Source: Arthrobacter sp. FB24
GTDB taxonomy: Bacteria; Actinomycetota; Actinomycetes; Actinomycetales; Micrococcaceae
Reading direction: 5' to 3'
DNA length: 64,000 nucleotides
Assembly: GCF_000196235.1 (NCBI RefSeq)
Contig: NC_008538.1
Span: 1-64,000, forward strand
Shown: piece after piece, positions 35,102-43,212 of the stretch
Layout of the letters: each line of letters starts with the position of its first letter
How positions within the stretch are numbered: position 1 is the first letter of the stretch
Program-made: the position numbers and the translations under genes
Notes under the pieces: model-generated
What the model was told of the DNA's origin: nothing
Seen by the model: the letters and a program-made list of their open reading frames with translations, nothing else
Database searches by the model: none

Positions 35102-35168
35102 GCACAGGCGCGCCGTCCCGGGCTCCGCTTCAATCAACCACCTTGAACGCCCAGCCAGGAAGCGCCGG

Positions 35169-36536
35169 TCAGCCGTGGGCGTGCAGGGGCTTGCCGGCCA
35201 GGGCGAGGGCCGCTTCGCCGATGGCGTCGTTCTGGGTGGGGTGGGCGTGGAGGAGGCTGGCGACGTCCTCGGGATAGGCTTCCCAGTTGACCATGAGCTG
35301 GCCTTCGCCGATGAGCTCGCTGACCCGGGCGCCGAGCATGTGGACGCCGATGATCGGGCCCTCCTTTTGGCGGATGAGTTTGATGAAGCCCGCGGTCTGC
35401 AGCATCTGGCTTTTGGCGTTCCCGCCGAGGTTGTACTCGACCGTCTCGATGCCGTCGGCACTGAACTGTTCCTTCGCCTGGGCCTCGGTGAGGCCGACAG
35501 AGCCGGCCTGGGGCTCGGAGTAGGTCACGCGCGGGATGCCGGATTCGATGATGGGTGCCGGGCTCAGACCGGCGATTTCTTCGGCGACGAAGATGCCTTG
35601 CTGGAAGCCGCGGTGGGCCAGCTGAAGGCCGGGCACGATGTCCCCGATGGCGTAGACGTTGCCGACACCGGTGTGCAGCCGGTCGTTGGTGGGCACGAAG
35701 CCGCGTTCCATGGGGATGCCGGCGTCCTCGTAGCCTAGCTTCGCTGTCACGGGGCCGCGGCCCACGGCCACGAGCAGTACTTCGGCCTCCAGGGTTTTGT
35801 CGTCCTGGGTGGTGACGGTGACGCCGTCATCGTTCTGGGAGACACCGGCGAACATGGTGTTGGTGAGGAACTTAATGCCGCGTTTCGTGAAGGCCCGCTG
35901 GAGGCCTTTGGACAGGGATTCGTCCTCGTTGGCGATGAGGCGCGGAAGGGCTTCGATGATGGTTACTTCGGTACCGAAGGAAGCCCAGACCGAGGCGAAT
36001 TCCACACCGATCACGCCGCCGCCGAGGATGAGTGCGCTCTTGGGGACGAAATCCATTTCGAGTGCCTGTTCGGAGGTGATCACCCGTCCGCTGATGTCCA
36101 GGCCGGGCAGGGATTTCGAATAGGACCCGGTGGCCAGCACAATGTTTTTGCCCCGGTAGCTGGTGCCGTCGACTTCTACCGTGTCTGCGGCGGCCAGCGT
36201 ACCCCAGCCCTGGATCAGGTCGACGCTGCGGGAAGAAACGAGGCCTTGGAGTCCTTTATAGAGGCGGTCAACGACGCTCGCCTTGAACTTTGTCACCCCG
36301 GCCATGTCGACGCGGCCGAAGGCGCTCTCCACGCCAAATGCTTCGCTCTCCCGGATGGTGTCGGCCACTTCTGCTGAATGCAACAGCGCCTTGGTCGGGA
36401 TGCATCCACGGTGCAGGCAGGTCCCGCCAAGCTTGTCGCCCTCAATCAGGGCCACCGTCATGCCCAGCTGCGCCCCGCGCAGCGCGGCGGCGTAGCCGGC
36501 GCTGCCGCCGCCGAGGATTACGAGGTCATAGGTCAT
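35169..36536 (-). CDS. lpdA: Dihydrolipoyl dehydrogenase
   Basis: A 455-aa FAD enzyme of full length that reoxidises dihydrolipoyl groups with NAD+. The FAD-binding LGGGSAGYAAALRG is at 8-21, the redox pair Cys40/Cys45 is in GGTCLHRGCIPTKALLHS, the NAD site is LILGGGVIGVEFA, and the C-terminal HAHPTQNDAIGEA carries the catalytic His-Glu motif. It lacks the vicinal C-terminal cysteines of MerA. No 2-oxo-acid dehydrogenase gene is nearby, so it may serve a thiol or metal-detoxification role; that is a guess. ATG 36536 follows GGGAGGAAAACC. Confidence 0.9.
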   Translation of the reverse strand: MTYDLVILGGGSAGYAAALRGAQLGMTVALIEGDKLGGTCLHRGCIPTKALLHSAEVADTIRESEAFGVESAFGRVDMAGVTKFKASVVDRLYKGLQGLVSSRSVDLIQGWGTLAAADTVEVDGTSYRGKNIVLATGSYSKSLPGLDISGRVITSEQALEMDFVPKSALILGGGVIGVEFASVWASFGTEVTIIEALPRLIANEDESLSKGLQRAFTKRGIKFLTNTMFAGVSQNDDGVTVTTQDDKTLEAEVLLVAVGRGPVTAKLGYEDAGIPMERGFVPTNDRLHTGVGNVYAIGDIVPGLQLAHRGFQQGIFVAEEIAGLSPAPIIESGIPRVTYSEPQAGSVGLTEAQAKEQFSADGIETVEYNLGGNAKSQMLQTAGFIKLIRQKEGPIIGVHMLGARVSELIGEGQLMVNWEAYPEDVASLLHAHPTQNDAIGEAALALAGKPLHAHG

Positions 36537-36797
36537 GGTTTTCCTCCCGATGGAGCGAATTGAGGGGCGAGTCCGTGATTGAGGGAGCGGCGTTGCCCGC
36601 ACCTAGGGGGAGCACAGGAGCCCCGAAGGTCGCCGTGGTGGCCAGTGTGCCTTGCCCATGAAGCCCCCGCATCTACACGGCTCCCGGATGTGAGTCCTGT
36701 CCCGATATTATGCCTGATACGGATCCTCAGGGGTCTTTCCCAGACGGGTGGTTGTTCCGTTGGCATGATGTGCGGAGCGATTGCGGCCTCCGGGTCT

Positions 36798-37679
36798 TTA
36801 GCGGGCCGGGTCCGGCAGCGTGCCGTTCGTTTCCACCTTTGACCGGGTACGGGATCTGAGCTGTTGGAAGAAGGCCAGCCCGGCGATGAAGACAACTCCG
36901 GCGACCCAGGTGTTGACGCGCGCACCCAGAATCGTGTTCGCTTCATCGGAGCGCATCAGTTCGAAGGCAAACCGGCCGGCCGTGTAGAAAACAATGTAGA
37001 GGGAGAAGACCGCTCCGGCTCCGAGCGTATATTTGCGGTCCAGGAATATCAGCAGTGCCGCCGCGGCCAGGCACCAGAGGGACTCGTAGAGGAAGGTCGG
37101 CTGGAAGTACCCGATGACCTCAGGGGTCCCTTCTGGAGTGGTCACTGCCTGTCCTGTGGTTGGGTCCATGGTGTGGATTTGCAGTTTCCATGGCAGGTCC
37201 GTGGGTGCGCCGTAGATTTCGTTGTTGAACCAGTTTCCCCACCTGCCCAGGGCCTGCGCCAGGAGCAGTCCGGGAGCGGCGGCGTCAGCGAACGCGGCGA
37301 AGGGGACTCCGGCGCGGCGGGCACCGATAGCTGCCCCGACCAGCCCGAGGGCAACCGCACCCCAGATGCCAAGGCCGCCTTCCCAGATCCGCAGGGCACC
37401 CCAGGGGTCCTTACCGGGCCCGAAGTAGAGCTGGTTGTCGGTGATCACATGGTAGAGCCGGCCGCCGACGATGCCGAAGGGGACGGCCCACATCACAATG
37501 TCCAGTGCCTGTGACGAGGTCCCGCCCCTGGCCTTGAGACGGCGGACGGTCAGCCAGGTGCCGACAGCGATGCCCGCGAGGATGCAGAGCGCGTAGAAGC
37601 GGATCGTCAGGGGGCCGAGCGCGACGGCGCTCAGCGTTGGTGAAGGCAGGAAGATCTCCTGCGTGGAGAACGATTGCAT
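36798..37679 (-). CDS. lgt: Prolipoprotein diacylglyceryl transferase
   Basis: A 293-aa membrane enzyme that transfers diacylglycerol to the lipobox cysteine, the first step of lipoprotein maturation. Family motifs are present: IRFYALCILAGIAVG, GGRLYHVITDNQLYF, GLGIWGAVALGLVGA, ALGRWGNWFNNEIYG (the Lgt signature) and GRFAFELMRSDEAN. About seven membrane segments fit the family. Its presence on a transposon together with lspA and several lipoprotein genes suggests dedicated support for their surface display. The 261-bp gap downstream, before lpdA, includes CATAAT (minus strand, 36707-36712), a possible -10 for lpdA. Confidence 0.93.
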   Translation of the reverse strand: MQSFSTQEIFLPSPTLSAVALGPLTIRFYALCILAGIAVGTWLTVRRLKARGGTSSQALDIVMWAVPFGIVGGRLYHVITDNQLYFGPGKDPWGALRIWEGGLGIWGAVALGLVGAAIGARRAGVPFAAFADAAAPGLLLAQALGRWGNWFNNEIYGAPTDLPWKLQIHTMDPTTGQAVTTPEGTPEVIGYFQPTFLYESLWCLAAAALLIFLDRKYTLGAGAVFSLYIVFYTAGRFAFELMRSDEANTILGARVNTWVAGVVFIAGLAFFQQLRSRTRSKVETNGTLPDPAR

Positions 37680-37795
37680 GGTTCGAGCTCACTGAAAGTA
37701 GGTGTCAGGAAGCGGCCACAGGACGGCGGCCGCCGAAAGCAGCATGCCCTGGTCCCGCCGCGGCAGGTTGGTACGCCCGGGCAGCTGTGAGGACG

Positions 37796-38896
37796 TCACA
37801 GGCCGGAGTAGGAGTGCAGGCCGTTGAAGAACTGGTTCACGATGGTGAAGTTGAACACCACGCACAGGTAGCCGACGATGGACAGCCAGGCGGCGCGGGT
37901 GCCGGTCCAGCCGCGCGTGGCGCGGGCATGGAGGTAGCCGGCGTAGACCACCCAGATGACGAAGGTCCAGACTTCCTTGGTGTCCCAGCCCCAGAAGCGG
38001 CCCCAGGCCTTTTCGGCCCAGATGGCCCCGAACATCAGGGTGAAGGTCCAGCCGATGAACCCGAGCGCGTTGATGCGGTAGGAGAGGTTCTCCAGGCTGA
38101 GCGCCGAGGGAACCAGACGCATGAACCCGAGCCTGTCCGCGCCTCCGGCAGCTACGGTTTTCTGGCGGTGGGACTGGACCAGCTGCAGGGCGGACATCGC
38201 GAAGGTCAGGGTGAACAGTGCCGAGGACAGTACGGCGATGGAGACATGGATGATCAGCCAGTAGCTCTGCAGCGCCGGAACGAGGTGCCCCACGGGCGTC
38301 CAGTAGGCGATCGAGGCGGCCACCTGCATGATGATGGCCAGACCGATCACGAAGGTGCCCAGGAAGCGCAGGTCGCGCCGGGTCAGCGCGAGCAGGAATA
38401 CCGCCACGGCCACGAAGGCGCCGGTGGTAAGGAACTCGTACATGTTGCCCCATGGCACCCGGCCCGCGCCGAACGCACGGGTGACCACACCGGCGCCGTG
38501 GATCAGGGCGCCGAGTATCGTGAGGGCCACCGCCACCCGGGCCGGGACGCGCCGCCCGGGGGCGTAGCGCATGCCGGGTTCGGCAGTTTGGCCTGCGCCG
38601 GCCGCATCCGTTCCCGCTCGGCGGGCGGTTGAGCTCGGGCGTTCGGCTATGCCGGCCGGGCCGCCGACGTGGGAGGCCAGACGGTCACCGGAAGCGGCGG
38701 CGCTGATTCCGGCGCTGACCGGAACGCCGGCACGTGCAGGGGCCGCCTCTGCGGCTTTGAGGTCCACCGCGCGCAGGACCTTGCTGCTGCGGGCCAGGTC
38801 CCAGGCGAAGGCGATGAACGCCACGGTGTAGGTGCCTGCGGCCAGGAGCATGAACAGCTCGCTGTATTGGCCCATGGTTTCGTTGATGTCCGGCAT
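37796..38896 (-). CDS. ccsB: Cytochrome c biogenesis protein CcsB/ResC
   Basis: A 366-aa polytopic membrane protein of the system II cytochrome c synthetase. The tryptophan-rich haem-handling motif WGNMYEFLTTGAF, histidines in SYWLIIHVSIAVLSSA, and WGWDTKEVWTFVIWVVYAGYLH are all present. An extra proline/alanine-rich loop lies at about 40-110, as in actinobacterial members. It acts with ResB to attach haem to apocytochromes outside the membrane. Its start overlaps the resB stop by one base (TAATG). Confidence 0.92.
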   Translation of the reverse strand: MPDINETMGQYSELFMLLAAGTYTVAFIAFAWDLARSSKVLRAVDLKAAEAAPARAGVPVSAGISAAASGDRLASHVGGPAGIAERPSSTARRAGTDAAGAGQTAEPGMRYAPGRRVPARVAVALTILGALIHGAGVVTRAFGAGRVPWGNMYEFLTTGAFVAVAVFLLALTRRDLRFLGTFVIGLAIIMQVAASIAYWTPVGHLVPALQSYWLIIHVSIAVLSSALFTLTFAMSALQLVQSHRQKTVAAGGADRLGFMRLVPSALSLENLSYRINALGFIGWTFTLMFGAIWAEKAWGRFWGWDTKEVWTFVIWVVYAGYLHARATRGWTGTRAAWLSIVGYLCVVFNFTIVNQFFNGLHSYSGL

Positions 38897-40548
38897 TAGT
38901 GCTCCTTCGGTGAGCGGGCAGGGACGTTGGCGGCGTCGGTCGCGTGGGGCTCGGCGAGGTTCCAGCGGGCCATGAGCCGGGCGCGGATGGCCGCGGCCTC
39001 GGGTGCGAGCCGGTGGTCTTCGCCGCGGGCCAGCAGCCCGTATTCGATCATGGTGCGGCCGTCCTCGTGGGAGCCGGCGCGGAGCCAGACGCGGCGGCGG
39101 TTCACGTACAGGGACACGATCAGCCCGGCGACGGCAATCAGGGAGAAGATCAGGACCCCGTCCTGGCCCGGGACTGTGCGGATGTCCACCCCGATGTAGC
39201 GTTTGAGCCCGTCAAAGCTGATCGAGCCTTTGCCCTCCGGGAGGGTGTAGCTCTGCCCGGCGTCCAGGACAATCCCGCCGGCCGGCAGATCCCGGCCGTT
39301 GAGCTGGGTCAAGGTCTTTACGTCCAGGTTGTAGACGTTCTGGGGTTTGCCTGTATCGAGCCCGAGATCACCGTAGTAGGAGTTCAGGTTCAGTTGCGGG
39401 TTCAGCGGGTCCGGGTCGAAGCTGTAGGACACACCATCCTGGTTCTTGATGGCCGAGGGCAGGAAGAACCCGACGAAACCCAGCTGGGAGGGCGAGGCGT
39501 CCGGGACCTTGAGGACAATGGTGGAGGTGTACACGGCGTCGTTGGGGACGGATACGACAGGGCCGCTGAACGCGGTGTTCCCGTCCCCGTCTTTGACGGT
39601 GACGATGGGTGCGTAACCGTTGCCGACGAGGAAGATGCCGGTTCCGCCGAAGTAGACCGGTTCGTTGACTTTCAGGACCTGCTGCTGCGGGGCCGCGTCC
39701 GGGCTGTTCCGGGTCGTCAGGGAGGCTTTGAAATCGATGGGCTGGCCGAACTGCCGGGTGGATTCGCGGTCGAAACGGACGTCGAACTTGTCCAGGGTGA
39801 CGGCGAAGGGATCCAGCCAGGAGGTCTGGAAGTTGGTGCCGGGGGTGAAGTTGTCGTAGCCGACGAGGGTGTTGACGAACGTGTCGCCTTCGATGATGAT
39901 TTTTTGGCCCCGGTAGCCGAACAACCCGCCGACCGCGACGCTGACCAGCACGCCGATCAGGGCGGTGTGGAAGAGGAGGTTGCCGACTTCCCGCAGCAGC
40001 CCCCGTTCGGCTCCGAGGGAGGGCATCGCGCCGTCGGCGTCGCGGATGTCGACGCGGTAGCCGCGTTTCTTCAGTACTGCGGCTGCGTCCCGGACGGCGT
40101 CGCCCGGGCCGACAGCGGCGTCTGCCGGCAGCACGAGCGTGCCGTATTCGGGCAGACGCGACAGCCGCCGGGGGGTCCGCGGCGGGGCTGAACGCAGGGC
40201 CTTCCAGTGTGCCCGGGCCCGGGGTATCACGCAGCCGATCAGGGAGATGAACAACAGGATGTAAATCGCGGAGAACCACGCCGAGGAATAGACATCGAAG
40301 AGCTGAAGGGAGTCAAGGATTTTCCCGTACTCCGGACGGTCCTTGATGTACTGGGTCACCACGGCAGGGTTAGCCGGGCGCTGCGGGAACAACGAGCCCG
40401 GCACCGCGACCACGGCCAGCAAAAGCAGCAGAAAAAGTGCCGTCCGCATGCTCGTCAGCTGGGTCCACGCCCAGCGCAGCGTCCCGGCGGGGCCCAGCGG
40501 CGGGAGGACCGGCGCTGCCTTAGCATCCGGGGCGTCAGGTAGGGACAT
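38896..40548 (-). CDS. resB: Cytochrome c biogenesis protein ResB
   Basis: A 550-aa protein of the ResB/Ccs1 family. Three N-terminal membrane helices (LFLLLLLAVVAVPGSLFPQ, WFSAIYILLFISLIGCVIP, LLFHTALIGVLVSVAVGGLF) are followed by a large extracytoplasmic domain and a last helix (LIFSLIAVAGLIVSLYVNRR). It partners CcsB in haem delivery. No cytochrome c gene is visible in the window, so it would serve chromosomal apocytochromes or unlinked ones. It is divergent from the TlpA-like gene, with an inverted repeat between them. Confidence 0.92.
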   Translation of the reverse strand: MSLPDAPDAKAAPVLPPLGPAGTLRWAWTQLTSMRTALFLLLLLAVVAVPGSLFPQRPANPAVVTQYIKDRPEYGKILDSLQLFDVYSSAWFSAIYILLFISLIGCVIPRARAHWKALRSAPPRTPRRLSRLPEYGTLVLPADAAVGPGDAVRDAAAVLKKRGYRVDIRDADGAMPSLGAERGLLREVGNLLFHTALIGVLVSVAVGGLFGYRGQKIIIEGDTFVNTLVGYDNFTPGTNFQTSWLDPFAVTLDKFDVRFDRESTRQFGQPIDFKASLTTRNSPDAAPQQQVLKVNEPVYFGGTGIFLVGNGYAPIVTVKDGDGNTAFSGPVVSVPNDAVYTSTIVLKVPDASPSQLGFVGFFLPSAIKNQDGVSYSFDPDPLNPQLNLNSYYGDLGLDTGKPQNVYNLDVKTLTQLNGRDLPAGGIVLDAGQSYTLPEGKGSISFDGLKRYIGVDIRTVPGQDGVLIFSLIAVAGLIVSLYVNRRRVWLRAGSHEDGRTMIEYGLLARGEDHRLAPEAAAIRARLMARWNLAEPHATDAANVPARSPKEH

Positions 40549-40600
40549 CGCTGCCTTCCAGTCGGGGTGTCAAGGGCGGGTGAGGTCTGCAACCCCGCAG

Positions 40601-40617
40601 TTCTACCTTACGTAGAA
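40601..40617. promoter_or_regulatory. TTCTAC-5-GTAGAA inverted repeat between resB and tlpA
   Basis: Perfect 6-bp arms with a 5-bp spacer lie in the 224-bp divergent intergenic region, where a repressor could control both genes. The cognate regulator is unknown. Confidence 0.45.
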
Positions 40618-40772
40618 TTAGTACAAGTGGGTGGCCGGCGCTTCGCCACGCCCCTTCCTGATAATATCGTCTGAAGACGATTGAACCGATTCCGGTTGAA
40701 ACCTGAGCCTGGGCGTGGCGTGAAAACGGCACGTCCAGGACCACCATCCACGTCATAGGAGGAAGCCATTTG

Positions 40773-41384
40773 ATGAACACTCCATCCGGCGGCGGCAGCC
40801 TGACCCGGCGCAGCATCTTTACGGGCCTGGCGGCTGTGGCCTCCCTTGGCTTGGCCGCCTGCGCCGGACCCGATCCGCTCGTCCAGCAGGCGGCGGCGGG
40901 GGATAACAAGAACTACATTGCCGGTGACGGATCGGTGCAGGAATACGCCGAGGGGTCCCGCGGCGCTCCGGTGGCCTTGAACGCGAACCTTTATGACGGC
41001 ACGCCCGTCAGTTCCGGTGACTGGGCGGGCGCGGTCACAGTGCTCAATTTCTGGTACGCAGCCTGCGCCCCGTGCCGTGTCGAGGCCCCGCACCTGGAAT
41101 CGCTGTACCAGGAGTTCTCCCCGCAGGGAGTGAAGTTCCTCGGGATTAACGTCCGGGATGAGAAGCCGACGGCGGAAGCCTTTGAGCGGACCTTCGGCGT
41201 GACGTATCCGAGCGTGCAGGACAAGGACGGGAAGGTACTGCTCGCCATGAGCCGCTTCGTCCCGCCCCAGGCGGTCCCGACCACCCTCGTCCTGGACAAG
41301 GAAGGGCGAGTTGCGGCGAGAATCCTGGGTGGACTGGACAAGAGCACCCTCAAAGCCCTGATCACTTCCGCACTCGAGGCCTAG
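40773..41384 (+). CDS. TlpA/ResA-like lipoprotein thioredoxin
   Basis: A 203-aa exported thiol-disulfide protein. RRSIFTGLAAVASLGLAAC ends in a lipobox (cysteine near 30), and a thioredoxin fold follows, with the redox site FWYAACAPCRVEAPHLESL and the cis-proline region VPPQAVPTTLVLD. ResA-type proteins reduce apocytochrome haem-site cysteines using electrons from CcdA, which is encoded further right in the same transposon. ATG 40773 follows AGGAGGAAG. It is divergent from resB. Confidence 0.88.
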   Translation: MNTPSGGGSLTRRSIFTGLAAVASLGLAACAGPDPLVQQAAAGDNKNYIAGDGSVQEYAEGSRGAPVALNANLYDGTPVSSGDWAGAVTVLNFWYAACAPCRVEAPHLESLYQEFSPQGVKFLGINVRDEKPTAEAFERTFGVTYPSVQDKDGKVLLAMSRFVPPQAVPTTLVLDKEGRVAARILGGLDKSTLKALITSALEA

Positions 41385-41482
41385 GAAAAGCCGGGACGCG
41401 GGGGTTCCCGGACGCTCCGGCCGCATGCGAACACCCGGAATTCCGGCCATGCCGGAGCGGAACGAGAGAAGGCTGGTCCGTC

Positions 41483-42719
41483 ATGACAGTGCAGTTGCCT
41501 GAGGGTTCCTTGGCTCTTCTGCGTGAGGGGTACACGTTCATATCGAGCCGGTGTGACCGGTTCGGCACCGATGCGTTCCGCACCCGGCTGATGCTGCGCC
41601 CGGTGATCTGCCTTCGCGGGGCGGAGGCGGCCGAGTTCTTCTACGGCGGTGGCCGGTTCGGCCGCAAGGGCCATGCCCCGCTCTGCCCAGCACCTGCTGC
41701 AGGACGCCGGCAGCGTGCAGTCCCTCGAAGGGCCCGCCCACCGGCACCGGAAACAGCTGTTTCGTGACCTGATGACCAAGGAATCGGTGGACCGTCTCGG
41801 CCAGGCTTTCGACACCGAATGGCGCTCCGCGGCGGAGCGGTGGCGTGGCGCGGGCGCGGTGGTACTCCATGACGAGCTGCGCCGGATCCTCACCGCAGCC
41901 GCCTGCGAATGGGCCGGAGTGCCGGCAGACCAGGCTACAGTGGGCCGCCGCGCCCGGGAACTGAGCCTGATGATCGAAAAGGCCGGCGCGGTCGGGCCGG
42001 CGAACTGGTATGCGCGGTGGCGCCGCCGCGGAACCGAAAAATGGGCCGCCGACTGCCTCGACACCATCCGCCGGTCCGGCCCGGACGCGGCCAGGGACAC
42101 GCCGGCCGCGTCGATCGCCTTTCACACCGACGAACACGGCAACGCACTCCCGGTTGACACCGCGGCGGTGGAACTTCTCAACCTGCTCCGGCCCATCGAG
42201 GCCGTCAGCCGCTTCATGGTCTTCGCAGCCGTCGCCCTGCAGCAGCACCCCGAATGGAAAGACATCCTGAACGCAGGCCAGGACGCAGACCTGGACTGCT
42301 TCGCACAGGAAGTCCGCCGGTATTACCCGTTCTTCCCCTTCGTCGGCGGCACGGCCCGCCAACCACTGCAATGGAAGGGCCAGACATTCAAAGAGGGTCA
42401 ATGGGTGCTGCTGGATCTGTACGGCACGAACCACGACGGCCGGATCTGGAAGGATCCGGAGAGCTTCGACCCTGCCCGGTTCCGCGCCTGGCGGCCGGAC
42501 CCCCACACCCTGGTTCCCCAGGGCGCCGGCGACCCTGCCGCGGGGCATCGCTGCCCCGGTGAGGACATCACCGTTGACCTGATGCGGCGGGCCGTCCGGG
42601 CACTGGCCGCGGAGACCGGCATGAGCGTACCCGCCCAGGACCTGAGCATCGACCTTACCCGGATGCCCGCGCTGCCTCGAAGCGGTTTCATCCTCTCAGG
42701 ACGCCCCGGACCGCACTGA
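41483..42719 (+). pseudogene. CYP152-type fatty-acid peroxygenase P450, frameshifted
   Basis: The first part, in one frame (41483 to about 41670), encodes LALLREGYTFISSRCDRFGT, GAEAAEFFYGGGRFGRKG. The rest, in another frame, begins AMPRSAQHLLQDAGSVQSLE and continues to the haem motif VPQGAGDPAAGHRCPGEDIT. Together they make one CYP152-like peroxygenase of about 410 residues, a family that oxidises fatty acids with hydrogen peroxide. The frames join if one base is restored near 41667-41673 (AAGGGCCATG). Either a real inactivating deletion or a sequencing error explains it. The start is ATG 41483. Confidence 0.82.
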
Positions 42720-42812
42720 CACGGCTCCGCACATACCCCTGCCGCGGCGCCATAAGCGCGCTGGCCCCGGACCTGCACGCGGAACGCCATGAAGGTTGCG
42801 GCTGGCACATAT

Positions 42813-42836
42813 CACCGACTTTGGATATCATCGGTG
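42813..42836. promoter_or_regulatory. CmtR operator and leaderless promoter
   Basis: CACCGA and TCGGTG are 12 bp apart and flank a -10-like TATCAT (42826-42831) that ends six bases before the cmtR ATG. An ArsR-family dimer bound here would cover the promoter. Confidence 0.6.
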
Positions 42837-42837
42837 T

Positions 42838-43212
42838 ATGACGATTGATACGAGAAGTGGCACCCGGCTGGAACCGGCCGCCGCGTTGTTCCATTCCCTG
42901 GCCGACCCCGCCCGGCTTGCCATCGTAAAGCGTATCGCCCGGGGCGAGGCCCGTGTCGGTGACCTGACCCAGGTACTGGGTCTGGCGCAGTCCACTGTCT
43001 CCGCGCACGTGGCCTGCCTGCGGGACTGCGGCCTGGTCACGGGCCGGACGGAAGGCCGGAAGGTGTTCTATTCCCTGACCCGTCCGGAACTGATCGATGT
43101 CCTGGCCCAGGCCGAGATCCTTTTGGCCGCCACCGGCAACGCAGTGAGCCTGTGCCCGACCTACGGCGACGCATCCCGCGACGCCGAAACCACCAAAGAG
43201 GAGCAACTGTGA
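42838..43212 (+). CDS. cmtR: CmtR-type ArsR-family Cd/Pb sensor
   Basis: A 124-aa winged-helix repressor (LFHSLADPARLAIVKRIARG, LGLAQSTVSAHVACLRDCGL). Cys60 and Cys64 lie in the recognition helix, and Cys106 in the C-terminal SLCPTYG. This matches the Cys57/Cys61/Cys102 ligand set of mycobacterial CmtR, which releases DNA on Cd(II) or Pb(II). ATG 42838 sits six bases after a -10 element and would be leaderless. The GTG of the P-type ATPase overlaps its stop, so pump and sensor are co-expressed. Confidence 0.9.
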   Translation: MTIDTRSGTRLEPAAALFHSLADPARLAIVKRIARGEARVGDLTQVLGLAQSTVSAHVACLRDCGLVTGRTEGRKVFYSLTRPELIDVLAQAEILLAATGNAVSLCPTYGDASRDAETTKEEQL

